Shown: piece by piece, positions 34,943 to 45,482 of the stretch | Layout of the letters: each line of letters opens with the position of its first letter | How positions within the stretch are numbered: position 1 is the stretch's first letter | From: Heterotrichella gracilis | Taxonomy: Eukaryota > Sar > Xanthophyceae > Tribonematales > Xanthonemataceae | Assembly (NCBI GenBank): GCA_032358255.1 | Contig: JAULBX010019965.1 | Coordinates: 229,794-293,793, forward strand | Length of the DNA stretch: 64,000 nucleotides | Direction: 5' to 3' | Program-made: the position numbers and the translations under genes | The notes under the pieces: model-generated | Seen by the model: only the letters and a program-made list of their open reading frames with translations | The model's database searches: none | What the model was told of the DNA's origin: nothing

Positions 34943-35703
34943 ACACCATATGATTTGTCTAACCTACTATTAATTATATTTCCCGTAATTATCGTAACTA
35001 CAATAATTAGCATTTTCTCGATGCCATGCGCGCTTGTTGGATGCATTGCCTACATCATGCCTGAAGGCAGAGTCAGGTTGATTCACCCTATACAGGCCTG
35101 TGCATGCTGATCACCTAATATGCGCTTAGCCTAACAATCTTCCTGTGTACCCCCTCCAACCCTTTGATGTAGCATAAACAATTTTGATGTTTGCTGGCTA
35201 GAGGTTATCAAATGCTATAAGCCGGGCGTTTCATACCACCACTTAAATTGACTGTTCAGATGTGACTGTTAAAGAAAGACCCTGTCAAGCCATTCCAAAG
35301 TACTCCAATCCCTAGATGGCATGGCCCTGCCTTGTCTGTGCCAAGCCAAGCAGCCGCTGTAGTGTCTGAGTAAAACAATTGGTTCCAATGGCAACTACAG
35401 TGTAGACTGTGTGACCTCTGGGTAACTGCAACCACCACATTTGCTAATAAATGAAGCGCTCCACGTTTATCCATGGAGGCTGAGGGTTGCCGGGTCCCCA
35501 ACAGCTCTTCACCTGGTTCTCATGCAACATCCTGCAAGGCCAGGGAGGTTGGGCTGAGTAAGATGACATTGCAGCACACAGAGTGGCCGCTCTGTAGGTT
35601 TCGACGTATCATATAATTCAGTGAACTTCAAGGTGTGATACACTTGTGGGGCATGTTTGAGCATGAAGGAGTCGCCCACCACCAGGAGGATAAGTCTGTG
35701 TAG

Positions 35704-37776
35704 ACTAGGAAGTTTTCCTGGTTCCTGCGTGCACATGGCTCACCCTTCCAGTCCACACATACACCACAGCGGCCGCCAGGCCTGGGGCATGATTTGTGGA
35801 CAAAGGCGCCGAACCCATACTGCTACGTATTCCACGCAAAGCATTTAAGTTCTGCACCCCCGGATGCGTGGAGCGGTAATGGTACGCTGGCCGGACATCC
35901 AATATGGGACATCAATATTATTGGCATAGGGAATGCACAAGGCTTTCAGATCATGCAACAGCAGGTCAACACAGTAAATTTCATCCACGACCTGAGCATA
36001 GCCCTGGCGACAGTGTGCTCCACCACAACTAGATCCATACAAAATCAGCTCCAAGCTTCCCTAGGCTCACGCAGCCCAACACTAAACCTAGATGGCAACC
36101 ACGATATTTCTACTGAATCCAGGGAACCTCTCCTAGATGGCATCCTCCTCCGCATGCCGGGCAAATTCCGGAAAGCCCAACCGGACCACATTCGATCGGT
36201 GTACACAATTATCCACTCACATGGCCTCCTCAGAACTAGACAGCAATTTGCACACTGCTCTCCCCTAAAACATGACTGGTCTGATTGGATTTACACAGAT
36301 GGCAGCAAGCAAGACCAGACTGACCCAACAACAGGACAGGTGATTAAGACAACATTGGGAGCTGGAATATACGTACCCCCCCAAGGACATACATTGGATC
36401 CTGAACTGGGCAAAACCTACACAATTGACCCCACTGGGCAGGGACCAACAGACACAATCAATAGAGCAGAACTAGTCGCAATCTTCAAAGCTATCAAACT
36501 TAAGCTGGGCAGATGCATTGCCACAGACAGTGCTTGCAGCATCTACCAAATATGCAAACAACTACTCCACCCAAGGCTCCTACGTATGCACAAACACCAA
36601 CCTCTGCTGGCTGCAATTATAGACAGCCTGCGCCAGCTGGAAAACTAAGAAAGCATCACAATTATCAAGGTCAAAGCACACTCCGGAATAGTAGGTAATT
36701 GGCATGCAGATACAGCAGCCAAACATGCAGCACAAAATAAGGAAACAGTGCAAATTACTGCCAGAGATTATGCTCACACACCATGGCGGAACATGCATTG
36801 GGCATACCACCCAACCCAGCAATCCACACATGACGAGCAAGTGGATGCAAATCAATCACCTCCCTGCCCACAACCCTTTGAAGGGCTCAACAGCCAGCAC
36901 AAAACACACCTGCTAGAAACCCACAAATTAGGCAAATCCAACACTGGCACCATTTAGTACAACCTTCTGAAGGACACTGCCCCACAAACAATACCAGACG
37001 TATCTCACAAGTTTCTGACCAACAAAAACATATCATTTGCACAAAGGAAACATACACTGCAGTACAGATATGGAGGCCTATATACTAGTAAACAAGCCTA
37101 TAGATATGGCCACACACCAACACCATACTGCATGCAATGTGGGGCAATGGACGGGGGACATCACTCAATCAGCGGGTGTCCTGCAATAAAGAAACTTGTG
37201 ATAGAGCGCCACAATGCGGCAGCTAGACACATAATGAAAGCTGTAGCCGATGGACAGTTGGGTGGTGCCCTCATCATGGCCGACGTGGGCAATGCAGAAA
37301 AAATGGCTGAAGCAGGATTCCACACTAAACCAGCCGCACACATTCCTGAAACAGTCCTCCCTGGCATTGATGCTGTCATCAGGAATTCCCTAAAACCAGA
37401 TGGTCTCCTCGTATCAAATATTACCCAGCCCATCCCACAGCGCAAAGTACACATGATTGAAATTAAATATGCTGCTGACACATATACCAATAAGCAAGAA
37501 ACGCGGGCACAGGAACAGCATAACAACTTAGAGAACATACTTCAAGCTGCGGGATACTCTCCAAACCACATAACCCGAAAAACCATGGTGATTGGGGTGG
37601 GAGGAACCATATATACCGAAAACATAACAACTCTCACCGCTTTAGGAGTCTCAGAGTCACAGGCTGAAAAGACACTCACTAAGATCCACCTTACATCTGT
37701 TCAATGGCTACACAAAATAGACTGTTTTAAGCTGCACTGCAACAATCAGAACATATCTAGACGGGGAATAGGCTAA
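35704..37776 (+). pseudogene. Non-LTR retrotransposon 3' fragment: RNase H, CCHC and restriction-like endonuclease
   Basis: One frame is open from 35704 to 37776 apart from TAA at 36646 and TAG at 36955. It encodes an RNase H domain with the four acidic catalytic residues in order: YTDGSK, NRAELVAI, ATDSACSI and, past the first stop, VKAHSG with NWHADTAAKHAA. A C-x2-C-x7-H-x4-C knuckle (CMQCGAMDGGHHSISGC) follows, then RHN, and a PD-(D/E)XK pair (LKPDGLLV with MIEIKYAADT), the layout of the restriction-like endonuclease of R2-type elements. RNase H together with this endonuclease is reported for the Dualen/RandI group of green algae; that assignment is inferred. Reverse transcriptase is missing upstream, so this is a typical 5'-truncated copy. 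Both stops are one C-to-T change from Gln codons. Confidence 0.85.
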
Positions 37777-37964
37777 CGTCATTAACCGGCACTCCCAGGG
37801 GAATTATCCCTTGAGGAGGGCACCAAACAAATATGGTAGAGGACATAGTAGACAGGAGAGCATTGCCCTTCTCTCTGCTAATTCCTCTTCCTTAACCAAC
37901 GCGCTTGTTCAAGGACAGGCTGCGTAGCTATATATTTATTTGCTGAACCCACACACGTGCGCTG

Positions 37965-40900
37965 CTAACTTGCATGGCAAGAGCAGTAGGTGCACGATTG
38001 GCAGCTGCAAAATGTGTCTGTGTCAGCGCCTGATAACCCCTCCACAAACAATGAACCCTCACACACCCAGGCTTATCAGTGATAGACTATCATGGCCACA
38101 TACATACAAATAGTGGGTTGAACACCACATACACGCAGTGCTATATGCGCCACATTTGTCATTGTGCGACCTCAGTGACCCGCGAGCCACCACAACTTAC
38201 CCTTTAAAAAGCGCCGGAAACGCCCCCACATTGCCCCACTCTGCCGGCAGCTGTCCTCTCAGCTTATTGCAGTGCAGATCCCTGCGGTGTGTGCGGCAAA
38301 GGAGTGGGTGAGTACGTGCATGGAATACCAGTGCGGCGCACACTTGCCACCATTGCACAGGCTTGCAATTGGCACTGCTGAGCCGGCTTGGGTATACACA
38401 GCAAAGGCCCGCACGTAACCCTGTAGGAAATTGTGGGCACCAACCAAGCCATATGAAAAGGTGTCGCACATGAGAGGGGTGCGTAGTGGACCATTGTGTG
38501 CAAGACAGTCACAAAAGCCTTGGCGCCACCTTTCTACCCCCATCAAGCTGCAAGTGAGCACACATTACACACAGTGCAGAGTAAACCAGGCTGGAAGTAA
38601 GTTCACATTACTCACAGTAGTCCACTCCATACTGTCGCAAACCCCAAAAACAGGAAGGCATGCATCAGGTATATCCGCAGGTTATGACTTCATATACCCC
38701 GCAAGGGGCTAGCGCAACTTACAGGCCCTTCAGCATTGGAAAAGCGCCGGCCTTGCCCCACTCTGCTGGCAGCTTCCCACAAAGAAGGTTGTTAGACAGG
38801 AACCTGCAAATTGAATTGCCTTTCCTGGAAGGGATGCATGGCATAGCGCCGTGCCGCCGCGGGGCATGGGCATAGGTGCTGTGCGCATTTGACCCTGCCC
38901 TATGCCCGACAACCAATTCAGTGGGCATACATACCCCAAGTAAGCAACAAAAACCCAAAAGCAACACCATGGGCCACATGCACAGCTAAGGTCACCCAAC
39001 AATTCAAGCCCGCACAGATTGTGATTAGAAGATTCAATGGCTCACGAGCTCCTGGCAGGGTGGGCAATGTGATGTCTTCATGATGCGCAAGTGCACAGTT
39101 GATGGTTACAAAAAATATTTGAAATCAGGCACAATATAGTCCATCAATTTAAACTGCCTCAAGGAGTCCGAATCCATTGTAACTTACAGCTGGTTCAACA
39201 TTGGAAACGCCCCGACAGCACCCCACTCTGCTGGCAGCTTCCCACGCAGCTTGTTGTCGGTGAGGTCTCTGCAGGTGGGTGTCAGGAGGGTGAGTGGGGC
39301 TGCACATGGGGCACTACTGCACAGCACAAGTGCCAATACTGCACAGGCATGAAGCTGGGCCGTACGGGGAACACACAGCCTGCATAGGACAGGGTCAGGC
39401 AACCATGCACACTTAGAAAGCGGCCCCGCCACGTGAAAGGATATGCATGCCAGTGCGTTGCCCCAACCTAGGCTAGTGTATGCATCCATGCCTAGCTGGA
39501 TGAAGGTAACAGTGCCTTATGTCTCCAATATGTGCGCAGTTATTGATCACATGCACCGACTAATGCTTATCCAATTGGACAGTCGGATATAATATGTCCA
39601 TATTATAATTTTTATGGGAACTTTGGACCATTTAATGTGGTATACGGTGGTATACACGCGTACAAGCCAGAACATACCCACCCAGCAACTTACAGCTGTT
39701 TCAACATTGGAAAAGCCCCCCCTTGGCTCCACTCTGCCGGCAGCGCCCCACTCAGTCTGTTCTCGTACATGCGTCTGCAGGTGGGAGTTAAATGGGTGAA
39801 TTTGGACTCCTCACCAAGGGCATGCACTCCTCCACCTCATTGGTTTTGATGCGGGTTGGATTAGGCACACACTGCATTGGCCATCACAGAATAGGGGGCA
39901 CCCATGCACATTCAAAACTGAATCCCTGCCACATCCACATGCGGGGTGCCGGGTGGGGGGTGGGAAGGGGGATACTTACAGATGTTCCAGCATTGGAAAT
40001 GCCCCTGCAGTACCCCACTCAGCTGGCAGCTCCCCTCTCAGTTTATTTAACCTCAGATCTCTGCAGGTGGGTGTCGAGAGAGTGGGTGGGGGCACTTCAC
40101 TGACCGTGTTTCCAGCGCTACACTACTCAAGCACAATGTGCCACTGTTGGCTTGGGAGGGTACCCTTGCATGGGGTACACACAGCCTGTGCTGAGCATTG
40201 ACCAGCACTGGAGAAGAGCAGGCAATCTTGCACGCCCAAAACATTAGTCGCGCCATGGGGTCAAGTTCGCACACTTACAGGTATGCCAGTTTTGGAAACG
40301 CCCCCTCAGCGCCCCACTCTGCTGGCAGCGCTCCCTTCACAGAAGTACTGCACATGTCTCTGCAGGTGGGTGTCAAAAAGGTGAGTGGGGCTGTGCATGG
40401 GGCACTGCTGCGCAACACAAGCGGCACCACGTGGTACTGCACAGGCGCAGTACTGCACAGGCGTGAGCCTGGATCAGACAGGGAACACACACACTCAGGG
40501 CAATCATGCACAGGACTGGGGCAAGCAATCATGCACACTTTTCAGATTGCCCCTGCCATGTGAAAAGGAATGATGCTAGCTACGCAGTGTGATGGGTGTG
40601 TCACATGGTTCTCAGGCACACCCTGGCCTATCACCTACACGTCCTTTGCCTATCACATGCCTGAGTTGCATACTCATGATTGTTTGGATCAACACGACAG
40701 TGTCAATCGCGGCCGTGTCAGGAACATAACAACAGGACCAAAGCAAAGGAAAAAATCTTACAGCCTTTTCAACATCGGAAACGCCCCAACAGCGCCCCAT
40801 TCCGCTGGCAGCGTTCCTTTCAGAGGATTACAGCTCAGTTCTCTGCAGGTGGGTGTTGGATGAGTGAATTTTGAGCCCTCACCAAATGCATGCACTCCGA

Positions 40901-43114
40901 GTGCTTCAGCTCATTGCTTTTGATGCCCGGCCCGGTTGGATGGGGCACACACAGTATTGGCCAGCACAGGATGGGAGCAGGCAACGGTGCACATCCAAAA
41001 CTAAGTACCCCCTGCCACATGCACAAGGTTAAATATATTTTCCCTTATATACTCACAGATGTTCCAGCATTGGAAACGCCCCTGCAGTACCCCACTCTGC
41101 TGGCAGCTCCCCTTTTAGTGTACATAAACTCAGTTGCCTGCAGGTGGGTGTCGAGAGAGTGCGTGGGGGCATCTCACTGACCATGTATCCAGCACTACAC
41201 TACTCAAACCACCGTTGGCTTGGGAGGGTACCCTTGAACAGGGTACACACAGCTTTGGCCAGCACAGGATGGGGACAGGCAATCATGCACGCCCAAAACA
41301 TACAAAATCCCTCCATGGGATCAAAATGAGGAGGGGGGGGGGGGGATACTTACAGGTATGCCAGTTTTGGAAACGCCCCAACAACGCCCCACTCTGCTGG
41401 CAGCGGTCCCCTTAGAGAACTGCAGTACAGGTCTCTGCAGGTGGGTGTCAAAAAGGTGAGTGGGGCTGTGCATGGGGCACTATTGCGCAGCACAATTGCC
41501 ACCATTGCACAGGCATGAGCCTGGGTTGGACAGGGAACACACACTCTCAGGGAAATCATGCACAGGACTGGGGCAGGCAATCATGCACACTTTTAGAACT
41601 GCCCCGCCAAGTGAAAAGGAATGATGCTAGCTACGCAGTGTGACGCCCTTGTGCCCCCCTAGCTAGCCCATTTCTGAGATGTGGGTGGGGGTGTCACATG
41701 GTTCTCAGGCACACCCTGGCCTATCACACGCTGAGCTGATGTTACCATCCAATGTTTGGATCATCATGTAGTACACTACACTAGGAACCAATAACTTACA
41801 GCCTTTTCAGGTTCAAAAACGCCCCCGCATTGCCCCACTCCGCTGGCAGAGGTCCCTTCAGATGATTCCAGCCAAGATTTCTGCAGGTTAGCGTCAGAAG
41901 GGTGAGTGGGGAATAATTACTGAGGGGATGCACTACGTCTCCGCATTGTTGGCAACACTGTACATGCTTGATGCGCATTGGATGGGGCTGCGCAGCATTG
42001 GCCAGCACAGGAGGAAGCAGGCAAGCAGGCACACACAAAACATAAATCACCCTCCAAAAGGTTGCAACATGCCATGTTATTGGACAGTGCCACTTACAAC
42101 TCTTCCAGGTGAGGCAGGTATGGGAGGTCAGCGGGGAGTGAAGACAGCTTCAAACATGCTTCTTTACAAAAGCTGCCCATCCTGCGCATACTATTAGAAA
42201 TGACCATAAGCGTCTCTATGCTTTTAACGTTGTGACAGACCCGTTGCAACACAAACGAATGTGGTATATCATATACCATATATGCGCAATGACTATTTCC
42301 CCTCAAATTACTACAGTGCATTTTTGTTCTTTTGTCATGTACAACAGTTGTACAGTGCTCCGTACAATCAGGTCGAAAATACATCCAAAGGCCCTTGGGT
42401 TGGCAGCTGCAGTGAAGCTTGCAGAGGATGCACTCACCTGATCCCTATCACATGCCCCCCTCGCATGGTCACTCCTTTCCATTCCTCCACAGGCTTCCCC
42501 TTGTGCCAGCCCAGCTGGGAGCCATCAGGGTCCATTGCCGCAGCCAGCGCCAGCATCACCCTCCTGTGCACATGGTACAGGAGCACGTGGCAGAAATAAA
42601 TACATGAATTAGAAGGTACGCTCCTTGTAGTATGAGGGCGTTGGTTGAGGAAGAGACAGAGTGAGAGAGAGCCAGCCTCGGAGGCTGGTCATTCCCTCAC
42701 GTATCCCTACCATTGCACGTGGCAAAGGAATTGTTCCCAAAGGACATTTACAATCAAATGTAGTCTGCCCCTTGTCAACACATGGGCAAAGCCCTATAGC
42801 CCTGTGAGTGCAGCCTCTTGAGAACCTAAACCCTACAGCTGGGTGTGGCGTAAATACATGTACACACGTACAGACACAGGTAGGACCAGCTATCAGCATG
42901 CCCAACACCAGCCTTATGCATTCTCAGACCATGCAACACAGCTCTCTGCTTTTCCAAACTTCCCAACTTTTTGGTAAAAAAGAGAGATGTGTTGCATTCC
43001 CAGCATGACAGCCTGGTGCTGCCCACTGACTGGCACGCATGGCACGGTGCATCCACTGTCTTACTCACCGTTCATCCTCCACAGGCATAGCTCCTTCAGA
43101 TCCATCATTAGGAC
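37965..43114 (-). CDS. Leucine-rich-repeat protein with ten consecutive 81-nt repeat exons
   Basis: Transcribed order of exons: 43114-43069, 42563-42438, 42181-42098, 41880-41800, 41434-41354, 41137-41057, 40842-40762, 40359-40279, 40060-39980, 39774-39694, 39268-39188, 38803-38723, 38281-38201 and a tentative last exon 38004-37965. All junctions share the same phase. The second exon reads MLALAAAMDPDGSQLGWHKG then WKGVTMRGGHVIG, the cap that precedes plant-type repeats; the next is an LRR-like SLPADLPYLPHLEEL. Each 81-nt exon encodes one 27-residue repeat, L(x)3N(x)LxGxLPAEWGxxGAFPxLxxL. About 370 residues are visible, without a kinase or clear membrane segment. ATG at 43088 could start translation (MPVEDERR), or the gene may begin further right. 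Both ends are uncertain; plant-type LRRs usually mediate protein binding, but the function here is unknown. Confidence 0.8.
39980..41880 (-). repeat. Duplicated three-exon block within the LRR gene
   Basis: Exons 39980-40060, 40279-40359 and 40762-40842 correspond one to one with 41057-41137, 41354-41434 and 41800-41880: the paired repeats end in FPMLEHL, FPKLAYL and LKRL respectively. Intron sequence is copied too, for example TGATGCTAGCTACGCAGTGT at about 40571 and 41621. Offsets are 1077, 1075 and 1038 bp, so the block is one segmental duplication of about 1.05 kb. Confidence 0.88.
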
Positions 43115-45482
43115 CTGCACACCAATGGGCGCTAGCTAGATGTGGAGCTGACAGCCCATGGTGCACTGTACTCCAGACTTTCATATGAGCAGGCCAGTTC
43201 AGTATGAGCAGGCCAGATCAACAACACCAGTACATCTGGCAGGGTCAGTGGTGATAGGCACAGGTGTATTCATTGCAGTGTTTTCACCTGGATGTGAAGT
43301 AACTATACCATATAGTGGAACTACCCTACTACTCTGCAGCGATTCCCAGCACAGGGTTGGATCCTGCATGTCCTTTTGTATGGTAGGCGTGCGCTAGGTA
43401 GACTTAAAACCCTTGACCCTCATCGGGAGGGATGAGTCAACCCCCAACTTTTAAACCCTCAACCCTGGTGACAGCTACTAGAGGGTTGAAGGCAAATGTG
43501 GCCAGTCAAATGCAAATATGGCAATGGCGTTGGCAGAGTGCTGGCAGTACCTATAGCAACGTCGACGGCAGTTCCTGAGGTATTTGCTGCAGTCGTGTGG
43601 GTAGTCGTGTCGCCATGGTTGGGGACGCAAGCTGCCCTGGAGTTGTTTCTTGCGACTGTGGTGTGCCTTGGTGACACTGGTGGGAGATCTGAGCAGCAAC
43701 CAGCAGATGGTTAATCAGATGTGTGTAACACCATCAGTTGCTATTAGTGCCCATCTGCAACTTTGCCCACGCACGCGCACGCTGCCTGCAGCGGTCCAGT
43801 CCTAGGTCCACATGCAAATGCATGACCCTAAACCCTAAACCTAAAACCCTAAAGCGGTGGACACGCTGCCACCGCCTGGCCCGCAGGGGCGCCTCGAAAG
43901 CAAGGACTTCTGAGACCAGCCATGTAGGTATGCAAGCGTACGTTGGGTGTGAAGCTGAGCGCGTAGCAGCACCCCACAAAAACGCTGTGGCTTCCAGTGC
44001 AGTGGGCGCTGCCCCACCTACAGTGAGGAAGGGGGGGGGGGGGTTTAGTGAGTGAAGTGCGCAAGAGTTGACACAAAGCAGTAATCACCTATGCTTGGGT
44101 TGCAGAAAGGTGGAAAGTGGCACCCAGGTTACACCCAATTCCGGCCTAAACCAGTGGACAAGTAGCAGTATGGTTGTGCTTACTAACCCATGTGCACAAG
44201 TAGCAGTATTGTAAAGTCAGAGTGGGGTTCACGGTATCCCAACGCTTGCGTTTGTGAGTTGCAGGTACGCTACGGATAAAACAGCAAATACCGCTCCAGC
44301 GCAGCAGCGTTGGCTGCGACTGAACCACACCTGGGTCACCGACTGTTTCCACATGCCCGACAAGCCACACTTTTGGTGCATAGCACACTGATAGCTCCTC
44401 ATATGCGTGGCGTTAAAATTCAGTCGCTACTCGCTAACATAGTCAATACTGCTGTAAATGTGGGTGTCGAGGTAGTTATGTGCAAGGAACCCGTTGGGTG
44501 GTTGACCAATACTGCATGCATGAGGGACCTAGGACTCGCCAAGGAGTAGGAACAGCCCTATTCAATACATCCAGCCATGTTAATCAACTCGTTCGCACTT
44601 ATATTTGAGATTTTGGTGGTGGACGAGCTTTCGTCCAGCCGAAACTACTAATGCACTTGCATGCATGCATAAAGGTTTGTGAAACCCTGCTTTAGGGTTC
44701 AGGGTTCTTGCCGGGTACTAGGGCCTATATAGGCAATATTGGCATTAAATAAGCATGCACGCAATAGTGCCCTGTGGCAGACGCTGGCGATTTTCTTTCC
44801 AAACAAGCGGGTAGATTACTAGCTAAAGGATCCCCTTAGTCAGATTAGCCTTCAACGTGCTGAACCCTACGGTAGGGTCCCTGCCCAGGTCCTCGCAATA
44901 CACGATATCGGATATCCATACACCGCCAATAGATGTCATAGAGTGCCGTAAATGTCACTCGCTGAACCCTACGGTAGGGTCCCTACCCAGTCCTCGCAAT
45001 CCAAGGTTCATACAACGCCAATAGTTCTGCCTGGACACTTTGGGGTTGGCCTGGCCATGTAGCTGATGCACCTTCCTCATTCAATGAATACAAGGAAGCA
45101 ATTGAACTTGCAGCTCCATTGCGTGACTCTGAGAAACTGAGCTTTGGCCCGAAGTTCGGGAAATCAGTACGAGCTCCAGGACCCTACCATCAGTATTGGC
45201 CCCCGTGGCCCAAGACACGTGCCAGTGATCACTTGTTCCTTCCTGTCTGCATCCACTTGTTGGGAATAGGGTCACTGAAGAGCAACCACCTTGCTGACCT
45301 GTGGCAACTGAAACTGGTGCTGTACTGGGCGCACAAAAAACCAGCAAGCACCCCCAAATCCCCATTCCCCATTGACTCACAGCAACAAATCATGCTGTCT
45401 GTGCCATACTCGAACCCATGAAACCCAGCGTGCGCTCCCACATCACCCATGCTTGCTGGCACATAGCGACACCGCAAGGCAC
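43115..45482. other. Intergenic region between NOB1 and the LRR gene, with repeats
   Basis: No gene recognised in about 2.4 kb. It holds a CCCTAAACCCTAAACC tract (about 43827-43855), a poly(G) run (about 44029-44043) and a direct repeat (44859-45024). Frames at 43478-43714 are open on both strands but lack family motifs and splice context. The NOB1 3' UTR lies at its right end and the LRR promoter at its left. Confidence 0.6.
44859..45024. repeat. Direct repeat with a palindromic ACCCTACGGTAGGGT core
   Basis: Two units, 44859-44932 and 44961-45024, share GCTGAACCCTACGGTAGGGT, then TCCTCGCAAT and end in CGCCAATAG, differing by substitutions and a 10-bp length change. ACCCTAC-G-GTAGGGT is a perfect 7-bp inverted repeat around one base. 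The core resembles two telomere-like words facing each other. Confidence 0.85.

Larger units (their letters stand above)
33579..35703. other. Intergenic region between VPS13 and the retroelement
   Basis: About 2.1 kb of AT-richer DNA. Besides the hairpin at 34861-34942 and the unassigned ORF at 34508-34807 I see only CCGTGACA words in both orientations near 34555-34625. The VPS13 3' UTR must begin here; TGTAA, the usual green-algal poly(A) signal, occurs near 34480 but about 900 bp past the stop, so the true end is not located. Confidence 0.6.

Noticed and set aside
36646-36957. TAA and TAG in the retroelement frame read as glutamine (code reassignment, as in some ulvophyte algae)
   Set aside because: The 4671-codon VPS13 frame and the other genes contain no in-frame TAA or TAG before their stops, and the dioxygenase frame terminates at TAG; the two stops are better explained as single mutations in a dead copy.
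38201-41880. Regularly spaced 81-bp repeats resembling a CRISPR-like array
   Set aside because: Each unit is an open, splice-bounded LRR exon in constant phase; the DNA is eukaryotic.
43478-43714. Overlapping open frames on both strands
   Set aside because: No family motif, no splice context, and both strands are equally open, as expected by chance.
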